From Commensalibacter melissae (GTDB taxonomy: Bacteria; Pseudomonadota; Alphaproteobacteria; Acetobacterales; Acetobacteraceae), in contig NZ_CP046393.1 in the NCBI RefSeq assembly GCF_009734185.1, positions 302,501 to 366,500 of the forward strand: a stretch of 64,000 nucleotides of DNA, given 5' to 3'. The first letter of the stretch is position 1, and the number at the start of each line of letters is the position of its first letter. Positions 9,054 to 18,219 of this stretch are shown in pieces. The notes under the pieces were generated by a model. The model saw nothing but the letters and a program-made list of their open reading frames with translations, was not told the origin of the DNA and did no database searches. Position numbers and translations under genes: made by a program.

Positions 9054-10164
9054 AAGAAAAATCCCATTCTTGAGGTTTAAATGTTAAATCCGCTTTTAGT
9101 TGTAGCGATATAGAACATCGTCGTTCAAAATCTTTAATGGCATATTCATCCTTTAGTAATGCCTGATATAAATGGGGGTGAAGTTTCAATTTTAAAAGAT
9201 GATAACGGTAATGGTGATTGACTGAATTGAATTCCAGCATGACCTTCGCAAGGATCTTAACAGCTTTTCCGTGATCCGAGGTTAACAGTTCATGAAGGGG
9301 TGGGCGTTTTCTCATTCGAACGATTTCGGCCAATCCCAGGTGCGTAAATCCCAATAATCGGGGGGATAATGGATCATTGGCCAATGCGTCATTGATGTCC
9401 TGTTGTAATAAACGTCTTTTTTTGATTGGCAGACCTATTAGATCAATAAAAATTGCACCTGATAGATTACGCAATTTTATTTGATGCAATAATGGTGGCA
9501 AAGCGATTCGGTTTGCGTCAAATTGCGCCTTTATTTTTGTTTGATTTTCTTGGCTATGGCTTACACTATCCATATCAATAGCGACGAGAGCCGGGGTCGG
9601 GGTAATTGATGCTTGAATTCCTTTTGGTAATTTAACGGATGATTCCATTAATGTCTCAATCTGTTCCGATATAATGCTTGGACAGGAGGTCTGCGCAATT
9701 TGAACGCGATTATGCAACGAACTCGGTATGATATGAATAAGGTGCGGATCATCAATTATGATTGGTAAATTTTCCCAAAATCTTGAAAGATCTTCTAAAG
9801 GAGACGGTCCTTGTTGGATCAGATGTGTTTCAGTGCTTTTCTGGATATTGATAGATAGGTTTTTGGTATCCAAACGTACATTTTTTCCATTCTGGGCACT
9901 TCGTGAGACTTTGACAATTATTTTATCGCCATTGTGCAGATTTTTGGCACCTGCATTATCAGGCAAAAAACCGGATATGTTTTTACCCAGAAGAATAAAG
10001 GCTCCACCTAATGCAGGTAAATGGGCGGTAACCCGACCATAGTAAATGTCCCCGAAACCATCAGGAAATCCAGGATACCATAAGGCATAATCTAAGAGAG
10101 TGTCATGATGGGTAACGGCAATATGTATTAGACCAGGCGCTGAAATAACCCAGATTTGAGGCAT
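9046..10164 (-). CDS. rng: ribonuclease E/G family protein
   Basis: A 372-residue member of the RNase E/G endoribonuclease family, acting in rRNA maturation and mRNA decay. The N-terminus carries an S1-like segment (GDIYYGRVTAHLPALGGAFI, about residues 37-56), and the catalytic region keeps the metal-binding aspartate in GAIFIDLIGL and the later aspartate before the TH.GLAEI.R.R motif. It is shorter than E. coli RNase G (489 residues): the usual TpaLvaIDvN segment is degenerate, and no CPxCxG zinc link is seen after the catalytic core. Its ATG overlaps the maf stop as TGATG. Confidence 0.88.
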   Translation of the reverse strand: MPQIWVISAPGLIHIAVTHHDTLLDYALWYPGFPDGFGDIYYGRVTAHLPALGGAFILLGKNISGFLPDNAGAKNLHNGDKIIVKVSRSAQNGKNVRLDTKNLSINIQKSTETHLIQQGPSPLEDLSRFWENLPIIIDDPHLIHIIPSSLHNRVQIAQTSCPSIISEQIETLMESSVKLPKGIQASITPTPALVAIDMDSVSHSQENQTKIKAQFDANRIALPPLLHQIKLRNLSGAIFIDLIGLPIKKRRLLQQDINDALANDPLSPRLLGFTHLGLAEIVRMRKRPPLHELLTSDHGKAVKILAKVMLEFNSVNHHYRYHLLKLKLHPHLYQALLKDEYAIKDFERRCSISLQLKADLTFKPQEWDFSYE

Positions 10165-10775
10165 CAGGGGATTAATCCTTGACCGCGTATAAGCTGGGCC
10201 GTCTCAAATAATGGAAGACCGACAACATTACTGTAGCTCCCATTTATGGATTTGATAAAACTGGCGGCATAACCCTGAATGGCATAGGATCCAGCCTTGT
10301 CTTTCCATTCATCGGTTTCTAAATAAGAAAAGAGTTGTTTATCAGTCAATCGTGAAAAATGCACGATAGTACAGACAAGACGTGAGGAGATCCGTTGTGT
10401 CTTTGCATTATACAATATAACAGCTGTATAAACTCTATGTCTTCGACCAGACAGTAAACGTAATTGTTTTTCCGCGATTTTTACATCTTTCGTTTTATTT
10501 AAAATACGTCGTCCTGCTGCCGCAACCGTATCAGCGGCTAAAATCATGGGTGATTCAAGAGAGAGTTCCCTGCCAGCCGATAGTTTTTCCTGTGCAAGGC
10601 GCTGAACATATTGTCTGGGCAATTCTTTTTTTTGGGGCGTTTCATTAATTCGAGGATGAACGATTTTTTCAGGATTAATGCCGATTTGTTCAAGCAGTTG
10701 TAAACGTCTTGGTGATGCGGAGGCCAGTGTAATTGGAAAATCAGAATTTTCCAGCAAGAAAGAGGAATGATGCAT
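10164..10775 (-). CDS. maf: Maf-like nucleotide pyrophosphatase
   Basis: A 203-residue Maf/HAM1-superfamily protein that hydrolyses non-canonical or modified nucleoside triphosphates to monophosphates. The phosphate-binding motif LASASPRR (residues 17-24) and the catalytic AADTV motif (about 85-89) are present, as is the SGRRHRVYTAV segment. It lies 2 bases after infA and overlaps the RNase E/G start, as in the infA-maf-rng-yacG order of other alphaproteobacteria. Confidence 0.92.
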   Translation of the reverse strand: MHHSSFLLENSDFPITLASASPRRLQLLEQIGINPEKIVHPRINETPQKKELPRQYVQRLAQEKLSAGRELSLESPMILAADTVAAAGRRILNKTKDVKIAEKQLRLLSGRRHRVYTAVILYNAKTQRISSRLVCTIVHFSRLTDKQLFSYLETDEWKDKAGSYAIQGYAASFIKSINGSYSNVVGLPLFETAQLIRGQGLIP

Positions 10776-10777
10776 TA

Positions 10778-10996
10778 TTATTTAAAGCGGAACGTGATGC
10801 GACCTTTGGTTAAATCATAAGGGGTCATTTCAACGCTTACGCGATCACCCGCCAAAACACGAATACGGTTCTTGCGCATTTTACCGCTGGTGTGGGCCAA
10901 AATAACATGTTCATTATCCAATTTTACACGAAACATTGCGTTCGGCAAAAGTTCAGTAACAGTTCCGTTGAATTCGATCATATCTTCTTTAGACAT
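10778..10996 (-). CDS. infA: translation initiation factor IF-1
   Basis: A 72-residue protein of the normal IF-1 length, a single OB fold that binds the A site of the 30S subunit during initiation. It has the typical sequence [19 protein letters not shown], then the [16 protein letters not shown] segment, closing with TKGRITFR. First gene of the coupled infA-maf-rng-yacG run; hisD lies about 80 bases upstream on the same strand. Confidence 0.98.
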   Translation of the reverse strand: MSKEDMIEFNGTVTELLPNAMFRVKLDNEHVILAHTSGKMRKNRIRVLAGDRVSVEMTPYDLTKGRITFRFK

Positions 10997-11075
10997 TTTT
11001 AGTATATATATCCTTCAAGTTAAAACAATTAATTTTGTTCTTACCATAACGATGAATATTGAAAAATGTCCAGTT

Positions 11076-12374
11076 TTATTTATGTAAACTGTCCAAACGG
11101 GAGGAAATACTTAAAGCATGTGCGGTTAAACCCTCAGTTTTTGCTATCGCCACTGCAGCAGGTCCCACTTTTTCAATACCCTTTTCATCGCTTTTAAGGA
11201 AAGTCGTTCGTTTAAGAAAATTAAAAACCGATAATCCGGATGAAAAACGTGCAGTACGACTGGTTGGCAAAACATGATTGGGACCGCCAACATAATCTCC
11301 AATTGCCTCAGGACACCATTTTCCAATGAATATTGTGCCGGCATGTTTGATTTTGCTGAATAGGTCATCTGGATTTTCAAGCATGAGCTCCAGATGTTCA
11401 GGGGCAATCCGGTTGATAAGAGGAATGGCTTCTTCCCAGAATTTTACAACAAGAATAGCACCATGATTTTTCCAGCTTGTTTCCGCTATTTCTTTTCGTG
11501 AAAGACTTTTCAATTGTTCATTAACAGCTAGCGAAACTTGATGGGCAAATTCCTCATTATCAGTAATAAAGATTGATTGTGCCATGGTATCATGTTCCGC
11601 TTGTGCCAAAAGATCCAGGGCGATATGCGTTGGATTATTATGCCGGTCAGCAACAACCACAACCTCGGAGGGGCCTGCGACGCTATCAATTCCGACCAAA
11701 CCGAAAACCTGTCTTTTTGCTTCGGCGACATAGGCATTGCCAGGACCAACAATATAGTCAACGGATTCAATGGTTTGTGTCCCGAAGGTCAGGGCGGCAA
11801 TGGCTTGTGCTCCACCAACACGGTAAATTTCGGTAACACCTGCCCTATAAGCCGCAGCCAAGACGAGAGGGTTTAAATGGCCATCCGGGGTCGGGACACA
11901 CATTGCCAACCGTTTGACTCCAGCAACCTTGGCCGGGATAGCATTCATTAAAACGGATGAAGGATAGGCAGCGGTACCTCCTGGAACATATAATCCGGCG
12001 GAATCCATGGCATTCCAGCGATACCCAAGATTAAATCCACAATCATCCCGGTAATCAAGATCGGGAGGTAATTGTTTTTCATGGAATTTTTGAATTCGTT
12101 GGGCGGCTAGATCAAGTGCATCAAGCAATTCCGGATCAATTTTCTTGCAGGCTTGCTTTATTTCCTGTTCTGTGATCCGTAATTCCGTAGGAGACAGTAA
12201 CAAACGGTCAAAGCGTTTGGTATATTCACAAAGTGCATCATCGCCATCATTTTTTACAGCCTGTAGAATCTCTGTTACGGGTTTTGTTGCTTGTGAAGTG
12301 TCTGCTGTTCGCGCGGCAAGAAGATTACAGAAAAATGTTTTAAAATCGGGTTGATTTGTTGATATGATTTTCAT
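11076..12374 (-). CDS. hisD: histidinol dehydrogenase
   Basis: A 432-residue enzyme of normal length for HisD, which carries out the last two oxidations of histidine synthesis (histidinol to histidine) with NAD and zinc. Recognisable blocks include YVPGGTAAYPSSVLMNAIPA (near residue 127), VGPGNAYVAEAKR, GPSEVVVVAD and APEHLEL. Its ATG overlaps the hisG stop by 4 bases (ATGA), so the two are translationally coupled. Other his genes are not nearby except hisZ at 58114. Confidence 0.97.
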   Translation of the reverse strand: MKIISTNQPDFKTFFCNLLAARTADTSQATKPVTEILQAVKNDGDDALCEYTKRFDRLLLSPTELRITEQEIKQACKKIDPELLDALDLAAQRIQKFHEKQLPPDLDYRDDCGFNLGYRWNAMDSAGLYVPGGTAAYPSSVLMNAIPAKVAGVKRLAMCVPTPDGHLNPLVLAAAYRAGVTEIYRVGGAQAIAALTFGTQTIESVDYIVGPGNAYVAEAKRQVFGLVGIDSVAGPSEVVVVADRHNNPTHIALDLLAQAEHDTMAQSIFITDNEEFAHQVSLAVNEQLKSLSRKEIAETSWKNHGAILVVKFWEEAIPLINRIAPEHLELMLENPDDLFSKIKHAGTIFIGKWCPEAIGDYVGGPNHVLPTSRTARFSSGLSVFNFLKRTTFLKSDEKGIEKVGPAAVAIAKTEGLTAHALSISSRLDSLHK

Positions 12375-13069
12375 GATATATCTTCATTGTTTGGAAGGGT
12401 GACAAGTTGGCGAAACCGTTCAATTAATGCATTAACGTGGGCAGATTGTGTTTTTAAGGCGGTGCGATTGATGATGAGACGGCTGGAGATTTGTGTAATC
12501 GTTTTAATTTCCTGTAGACCATTGGCCCTTAGGGTTGATCCTGTATCGACAAGATCCACAATCAAGCTGGATAATTTCAAGACAGGCGCAAGTTCCATGG
12601 CACCATGCAAATTAATGATATCTGCTTGCACGCCTTTACTGGCAAAATAACGTTGGGTGATATTCGGATATTTGGTTGCAACACTTATCTGTGACCAACG
12701 CGCAGGGTCTTCCAGATTTTTATTTTTTGTATCCGCTAATTGCGCGATAGATAAACGACAGCGTCCTATATTGAGATCAAGAGGTGCATAAATATCCGAA
12801 TAATCAAATTCCATCAGGACATCGGAACCACAAACACCCAGAGAAGCCGTGCCAAAAGCTACAAATGTTGCGACATCGAAAGAACGGACGCGGATAATGT
12901 CAAGCCCAGGGTCATTTGTCTTAAAGCGAAGAAGGCGGCTGTCTTTATCAAAGAAAGCGGGTTCTGGTATAATATTGGCTGTTTCAAGAAGAGGGAGACA
13001 ATCCTTTAGTATCCTTCCTTTAGGAAGGGCTAAAATAAGAGGGTTTGATTTCACGCCAGGTACAGACAT
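12371..13069 (-). CDS. hisG: ATP phosphoribosyltransferase, short form
   Basis: A 232-residue HisG, the first enzyme of histidine synthesis (ATP plus PRPP to phosphoribosyl-ATP). It begins ALPKGRIL and carries the PRPP-binding block IVDLVDTGSTLRANGL. It stops soon after the catalytic domain and so is the short form, which lacks the C-terminal regulatory domain and needs HisZ as partner; a hisZ gene is indeed found at 58114-59259. Coupled to hisD downstream, and follows murA, a common alphaproteobacterial order. Confidence 0.96.
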   Translation of the reverse strand: MSVPGVKSNPLILALPKGRILKDCLPLLETANIIPEPAFFDKDSRLLRFKTNDPGLDIIRVRSFDVATFVAFGTASLGVCGSDVLMEFDYSDIYAPLDLNIGRCRLSIAQLADTKNKNLEDPARWSQISVATKYPNITQRYFASKGVQADIINLHGAMELAPVLKLSSLIVDLVDTGSTLRANGLQEIKTITQISSRLIINRTALKTQSAHVNALIERFRQLVTLPNNEDIS

Positions 13070-13184
13070 TTAAAGTGTAAGCAAAAGTGGAACTGATTAT
13101 AATAAAATTGTTAAATAATTTAAGGTTTAACTATAATCAGATCATTGGTATAAAACAAGTTCTCTTCTATGAGGAATGAAAATA

Positions 13185-14450
13185 TTATTTAGTCTTGATT
13201 CTTTCAATTTGAGCACCGCAGGCAGACAGTTTTTGATCAACTGCTTCATAACCGCGGTCTAGATGATAAATCCTGTTCAGGCTTGTTTCTCCGGCTGCGG
13301 CTAGACCGGCTAGAATTAACGAAAACGAAGCCCGTAGATCCGTTGCCATAACAGGCGCGCCGGATAGGGAATGAACACCACGAATAATTGCTGAAGAACC
13401 ATGAACATTGATTCTTGCACCCATACGGTTCAGTTCTGGGACATGCATGAAACGGTTTTCAAAAATTGTTTCCGTAATCATGCTCGCTCCTTCAGAAATT
13501 GAGAGAAGGGCCATGAATTGGGCCTGCATATCCGTCGGAAAACCTGGATAGGGTTCTGTCATGATATCAATGCCTCTTAAATCACCCGTGCGCCGGACAA
13601 GAATGGCGTTTTTTTCCGGAAACACTTCTACCCCAGCCTCTTCCAACGCATGAATAACAGATCCCATGGCATGAATGTCGGCTCCGATCAGGCGCAGTTC
13701 TCCACCTGTAATACCGGCTGCACAGGCATAGGTACCGCATTCAATTCGATCAAACAGGATGGAATGTTCCGCGCCATGTAAATGATCCACGCCATCAATG
13801 ATCAGATGACTTGTTCCTTTACCCTCTATTTTTGCACCCATCGCGATCAAGCAGTCGATAAGATCGCAGATTTCAGGTTCACGGGCTGCATTCAGCAGTT
13901 CCGTTCTGCCTTTGGCAAGGCAGGCAGCCATGATTGTATTTTCTGTAGCGCCAACAGAAACAAATGGAAATACAAAGCGACCACCACGTAATCCCTTGGG
14001 TGCAGTTGCAATAACATATCCCTGATTAATTTCGATTTCAGCGCCCAAGGCTTTGAGTGCATCCAGATGAAGATTAACAGGACGGGTTCCGATTGCACAT
14101 CCTCCCGGCAGGGAGACCTTGGCCTTACCACAACGAGCTAGGATGGGCCCTAGAACAAGGATAGAAGCCCGCATTTTCGAAACGATATTGTAGGGAGCTT
14201 CGGTGTTTGCAATATCCCCTTGAAAAGTGATATGATGTGGATCCTTGTCATTATAAGTGATAGTAAGACCATGTTGTTGCAGAAGTGCGCACATGGTACG
14301 TATATCAACAATACTTGGAACATTTCTTAGTGATAAAGGTTCAGGGGTAAGCAAGGCACATGCCATGATTGGCAAAGCTGCGTTTTTTGCCCCCCCAATG
14401 ACGATATCACCATATAAGGGTCTGCCCCCACGGATTAAAAAGCGATCCAT
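13185..14450 (-). CDS. murA: UDP-N-acetylglucosamine 1-carboxyvinyltransferase
   Basis: A 421-residue MurA, the first committed enzyme of peptidoglycan synthesis, which transfers enolpyruvate from PEP to UDP-GlcNAc in the cytosol. The start [20 protein letters not shown] and the [15 protein letters not shown] loop are typical; the cysteine of this loop (near residue 117) is the PEP-binding residue that fosfomycin attacks. It lies 14 bases after dcd and about 115 bases before hisG. Confidence 0.97.
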   Translation of the reverse strand: MDRFLIRGGRPLYGDIVIGGAKNAALPIMACALLTPEPLSLRNVPSIVDIRTMCALLQQHGLTITYNDKDPHHITFQGDIANTEAPYNIVSKMRASILVLGPILARCGKAKVSLPGGCAIGTRPVNLHLDALKALGAEIEINQGYVIATAPKGLRGGRFVFPFVSVGATENTIMAACLAKGRTELLNAAREPEICDLIDCLIAMGAKIEGKGTSHLIIDGVDHLHGAEHSILFDRIECGTYACAAGITGGELRLIGADIHAMGSVIHALEEAGVEVFPEKNAILVRRTGDLRGIDIMTEPYPGFPTDMQAQFMALLSISEGASMITETIFENRFMHVPELNRMGARINVHGSSAIIRGVHSLSGAPVMATDLRASFSLILAGLAAAGETSLNRIYHLDRGYEAVDQKLSACGAQIERIKTK

Positions 14451-14464
14451 TCTTTTTTTTTCAT

Positions 14465-15019
14465 TTATAAGCGAGGGGTAGCGACACCCATCTGTTTCAT
14501 GTATTTGCCATTTTTATCGGCATAACTGACTTCACAAGGTTCACTGCCCTTGAGAAAAAGAAGCTGGCAGATTCCTTCATTCGCGTAAATTTTGGCAGGA
14601 AGGGGAGTGGTATTACTGATTTCAATCGTAACCTGCCCCTCCCATTCAGGTTCCAGGGGAGTGACATTTACAATTATGCCACAGCGTGCATATGTTGATT
14701 TTCCCAGACAGATGACCAAGATATCTTTTGGAATACGAAAATATTCCACGGTTCTGGCCAGAGCAAAGCTGTTGGGCGGAATCACGCATACATCTGTTTT
14801 ACGGGTTACAAAGCTGCTTGGCGTAAAATTTTTAGGATCTACAATGGCATTGTCGACATCTGTAAAGATTTTGAACTCATCTGCAACGCGGGCGTCATAT
14901 CCGTAAGATGATACACCATAAGAAATTATTCCCTGACGATGCTGTTTATCAGCGAAAGGTTCAATCATTCCTTTTTCTTTAGCCATCTCTTTAATCCAGC
15001 GATCAGGCATAATTGGCAT
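14465..15019 (-). CDS. dcd: dCTP deaminase
   Basis: A 184-residue trimeric dCTP deaminase, converting dCTP to dUTP for thymidylate synthesis. The family blocks [35 protein letters not shown] and [19 protein letters not shown], with the catalytic Glu in the last, are all present. The downstream MurA gene starts 14 bases later. The reading frame begins MPIMPDRWI, so the ATG could also be the second Met. Confidence 0.97.
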   Translation of the reverse strand: MPIMPDRWIKEMAKEKGMIEPFADKQHRQGIISYGVSSYGYDARVADEFKIFTDVDNAIVDPKNFTPSSFVTRKTDVCVIPPNSFALARTVEYFRIPKDILVICLGKSTYARCGIIVNVTPLEPEWEGQVTIEISNTTPLPAKIYANEGICQLLFLKGSEPCEVSYADKNGKYMKQMGVATPRL

Positions 15020-15115
15020 AAAGCTACTCCCTACCCTTAATATCTTTGCGTTTTAATTAAATAAATTTGAAATGATAAACAAGTATTTTGTAAACAAACC
15101 TTTACAAAAATTATT

Positions 15116-15256
15116 TTACGTCAGTGGTTCTCGCTCTTTTCTTTCACGCTGTTGCTGTTTTCTGCGTTTTAGATTCTCGCGTAACGCCGCGGCTTCCTTG
15201 TCGCGACGTTGAGTTATAGAATCTTTCAAAATTATTTTTTTTGGCTCATTATTCAT
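15116..15256 (-). CDS. small basic protein, unknown
   Basis: A 46-codon frame on the minus strand between dcd and glucokinase: starts MNNEPKKIILKDSITQ and continues as a strongly charged helix with LRENLKRRKQQQRERKERE. AGGT lies about 13 bases before the ATG. The run of Arg, Lys and Glu is not what random AT-rich sequence would give, and small basic proteins of this kind occur beside housekeeping genes in Acetobacteraceae. Family and function not recognised. Confidence 0.5.
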   Translation of the reverse strand: MNNEPKKIILKDSITQRRDKEAAALRENLKRRKQQQRERKEREPLT

Positions 15257-15298
15257 AATGAATCAATTTACCTAATTTTTTGAAAGAATCAACAAAGC

Positions 15299-16309
15299 TT
15301 ATTTTAAATGTTGGACTGCAAAAGCCGCAGCCGCTCCTAAAAGCCCTGGTTGTGGATAGGTAAGAATTTCAACAGGGATATCAGCCAGCATTCTTTCAAA
15401 GCGACCCTTATCAACAAACCGTTCTGCAAAACCCGAATGGGGAAGATAATCGGCTATAAGAAGACCGATGCCACCACTAATTACAACACGGTTGGCCAAT
15501 TGTACCAGAGCCATGTCGGAGCAGAAAGTTCCCAAATTCAGACAAAACCGTTCCAGTGCAGCCGTGGCAAGATGGTCGGTACCCTTTAATGCGGCCTCCC
15601 ATAGATTGCTATCGCTGTGATGGGTAACAGGCAGTCCGGCATTTGCGCCAAGCGCATCATAGATATTACCCAATCCGGGACCAGAAATGATCCGTTCTGC
15701 GGAAACCCTGCGATAATGTTGTTTCAGGTATCTTAAAATACTGATTTCGATATTGTCACAAGGGGCATAAGAGGAATGTCCGCCTTCACTTGGAATAACG
15801 GTATATTTGTCTGTATCGAATGCAAGAGAAGCAACTCCCAGTCCTGTTCCAGGACCGACAACTGTGGTTATTCCTTGAGGACTTTCTTTTCTTCTTGGTC
15901 CACAAACATGTTTAAGATGGTCCTCTTGACAGTTGGAGATCGCATGTCCGATTGCTTCAAAATCATTTATCAGAACAAGCTTTTCTAGATTTAGCTGTTG
16001 GGGAATAAGGGCGGGCCGAATGATCCATGGACTGTTTGAAAATTTGAGAATATCACCTCGAATCGGACAGGCAATTGCCATGGAGGCTTGTTTAGGCAAA
16101 GGACGGCCAACCTTTTGTCCAAAGGCATCCCATGCAAGTTGCAAAGTTGCATAATCTGCTGTTTTTAAAATGGTTTCGTTGTCAATGGTAACGACCTGTC
16201 CATTTTGTATCTTGGCAATTGCAAAACGTGCATTTGTCCCTCCGATATCTGCAACGACAATTTCAATGGGAGCATCAACAGGAGTGGAGTTATTCTTGGA
16301 GTTGGACAT
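15299..16309 (-). CDS. glk: glucokinase
   Basis: A 336-residue bacterial glucokinase of the Glk type, phosphorylating glucose with ATP. It begins with the phosphate-binding motif VADIGGTNARFAIA, has the substrate segment LVLINDFEAIGHAI with the catalytic Asp, GTGLGVA, EGGHSSYAP and the adenosine motif VVISGGIGLL. The start is set at 16309 because TGGAG lies about 10 bases before that ATG; an upstream in-frame ATG at 16324 would add five residues. Together with the OprB porin it fits a sugar-using acetic acid bacterium. Confidence 0.95.
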   Translation of the reverse strand: MSNSKNNSTPVDAPIEIVVADIGGTNARFAIAKIQNGQVVTIDNETILKTADYATLQLAWDAFGQKVGRPLPKQASMAIACPIRGDILKFSNSPWIIRPALIPQQLNLEKLVLINDFEAIGHAISNCQEDHLKHVCGPRRKESPQGITTVVGPGTGLGVASLAFDTDKYTVIPSEGGHSSYAPCDNIEISILRYLKQHYRRVSAERIISGPGLGNIYDALGANAGLPVTHHSDSNLWEAALKGTDHLATAALERFCLNLGTFCSDMALVQLANRVVISGGIGLLIADYLPHSGFAERFVDKGRFERMLADIPVEILTYPQPGLLGAAAAFAVQHLK

Positions 16310-16470
16310 AATAAAAATCTCCATTTAAGAGGATTAAAACAAATAATATTAACAATATTTTTGTTCACATAAATTTGAATTTAATTTAAGGATTTTTAAT
16401 ATTTTTTTCAACTTTTTGTTAAATTCGTTAAGGCATTTTTTGGGTAAAGATTAAAAACAATCTCTTTAGA

Positions 16471-17034
16471 CTATTGCGAAGCGGTTGTGCTCGGTAAGGT
16501 TAAGTTAATCTCTGGATGTGTTGTTATTATAAGCTGCATAGCTTGATTGACTTGTTTCAGGGATAGAGATTGCGATGAAATGGGTGTGATCAGACGAGCC
16601 TTACGTACAGTAACAAGATTATTCACAAATTTTTGTCGGTTTTCCAAATCTATTGTCGCGGAATAATAGCAGTTTTCCTGATCTCTTTTCTGAAGAATGA
16701 GATTGATGCCCTGTTTTTCTGTTTTATCATTTAGGTAGAAAATAATTCCCGTATTTGGCCAAAGTGGCGTTACGGCATTGAGTGTGATTTTTTCAGCTGA
16801 AAAGGAAATATATAAGATTGGTGCAGCTCGGGACATTCTCTCATTCCACCAGGCAAGTGTCGGTGGATTAGATTGGGGATAATATAACCATTCCCCAAAT
16901 TTTATGTTTTCGCTGGTTTGCTGGGTTATTTTTTGTGTTTTCAGAGTTTTAGAATATGTTGTCACAGAATAGGATGTTGTAAATAAACTCACACCCAGAA
17001 CAAATAATTGACATGTTTTTGATAAAGAAATCAT
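16471..17034 (-). CDS. exported protein, unknown (paralog A)
   Basis: A 187-residue protein with a signal-like N-terminus (hydrophobic residues about 8-27). No family recognised. The body shares a layout with the adjacent gene at 17127-18035: a W near the start, a LAWWNERM/LNWNRNS-like segment, LYISFSAEKITLNAVT against LYITPFEHRITLDVT, and RQKFVNNL against ITKFINAL. The two are probably diverged paralogs with one shared beta-rich domain. AAGGG lies about 15 bases before the ATG. Confidence 0.6.
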   Translation of the reverse strand: MISLSKTCQLFVLGVSLFTTSYSVTTYSKTLKTQKITQQTSENIKFGEWLYYPQSNPPTLAWWNERMSRAAPILYISFSAEKITLNAVTPLWPNTGIIFYLNDKTEKQGINLILQKRDQENCYYSATIDLENRQKFVNNLVTVRKARLITPISSQSLSLKQVNQAMQLIITTHPEINLTLPSTTASQ

Positions 17035-17126
17035 GGAATACGTTACCCTTCATAAATTAATTCTAGAGTAAAGGTTTAAAACCGAAGTTTAAAGCAAAAA
17101 CTATGATTTGTTCTGGTTTACATAAA

Positions 17127-18035
17127 TTAAATTTGATCTTTCATCATGGATTGAGCCTTTTGCAAATCCTCTTGGACCTTTTCTTTCAACTTGGGAACGC
17201 TTCCTTTAGGACTCATGATGCATAGTCGCCAATTTTTATTTTTATCATGTTGGTCAGGGTCACCGCTTCCCCAGCACCAGCCTTTATCTTTCATCTTTTT
17301 TAAATAATCGTTACGTGTTGTACACACTGATTTTCTGGTTGGACTATTTAATGGTTCTGAGGCATGATCAATACATTTTTTGACATAATAATCAGCCTGT
17401 TGAAAAAGAGGTATTAAATCTGGAGACATCCCGTCAGGAGGGGTAACAGGTTCAGGATTTGTTTTTCTTGTGACTAGGGGAGGGGGGGCTTTCAGATTCT
17501 TTTCCTTGATTACATTCATGAAAGAATTCAATGCAGATCGTTCACCATTCATGTCAATTGGAATTGAGGTTGAAATCGAAAGATTCAAAATCATTGGTGA
17601 ACTGTGTTGCAAAGCATTAATGAATTTTGTGATGTTATCTGTGTAGATAGCGGTAGAATAGGTTACCCAGCCATTATGATCCCTTGTCTTGTTTAGGGTC
17701 ACGGAAACTTCCCTGATGTTCCAGGTTATATAAGAAAGCTTGAATTCCCGATAAGTATTTTTTTTGGCTGTTACATCAAGGGTTATTCTGTGTTCGAAAG
17801 GTGTAATATATAAATTTAAATTGGAAGTTGAATTTCTGTTCCAGTTAAGGGAGGCATGATTTTTACCGACAATCACATTCCAGTCATGAAAATCTTTTTC
17901 TTTAATGATGGAATGAATTTCCTCATTTTTTATTGTGGAAGGATAAGTTTTAGGATCAGGGGAGGATGAGGCCGTTGAAATATTGGCAAATGTTGAGAGT
18001 GGAAAAAAAGTTAAAAGGTAAAATAATTTACGCAT
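17127..18035 (-). CDS. exported protein, unknown (paralog B)
   Basis: A 302-residue protein with a clear signal peptide (MRKLFYLLTFFPLSTFANIS, likely cut after SFAN/ANA-type residues near 17). Residues about 45-180 resemble the neighbouring gene at 16471-17034. The C-terminal 100 residues (starting near PDLIPLFQQADYYVKKC) contain four cysteines and a WCWGSGDPDQHDKN segment, and could be disulphide-bonded in the periplasm. It lies upstream of, and in the same direction as, its paralog. Function unknown. Confidence 0.62.
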   Translation of the reverse strand: MRKLFYLLTFFPLSTFANISTASSSPDPKTYPSTIKNEEIHSIIKEKDFHDWNVIVGKNHASLNWNRNSTSNLNLYITPFEHRITLDVTAKKNTYREFKLSYITWNIREVSVTLNKTRDHNGWVTYSTAIYTDNITKFINALQHSSPMILNLSISTSIPIDMNGERSALNSFMNVIKEKNLKAPPPLVTRKTNPEPVTPPDGMSPDLIPLFQQADYYVKKCIDHASEPLNSPTRKSVCTTRNDYLKKMKDKGWCWGSGDPDQHDKNKNWRLCIMSPKGSVPKLKEKVQEDLQKAQSMMKDQI

Positions 18036-18219
18036 TGGAATACCTGATTGCCTCGAAAAAGAATTAATTGCATTATAATATGAAAGTGGTAAAGCAAAGC
18101 AAAGAATATTTTTATTAAATAATGTTTTATAACTTCCATTATTTTATTACAAGTAAGGAACAGTAAGATATAATTCGTTTTTTTTCTAAATTGTATTCTG
18201 TAAGGATGGTATTGTTAAA

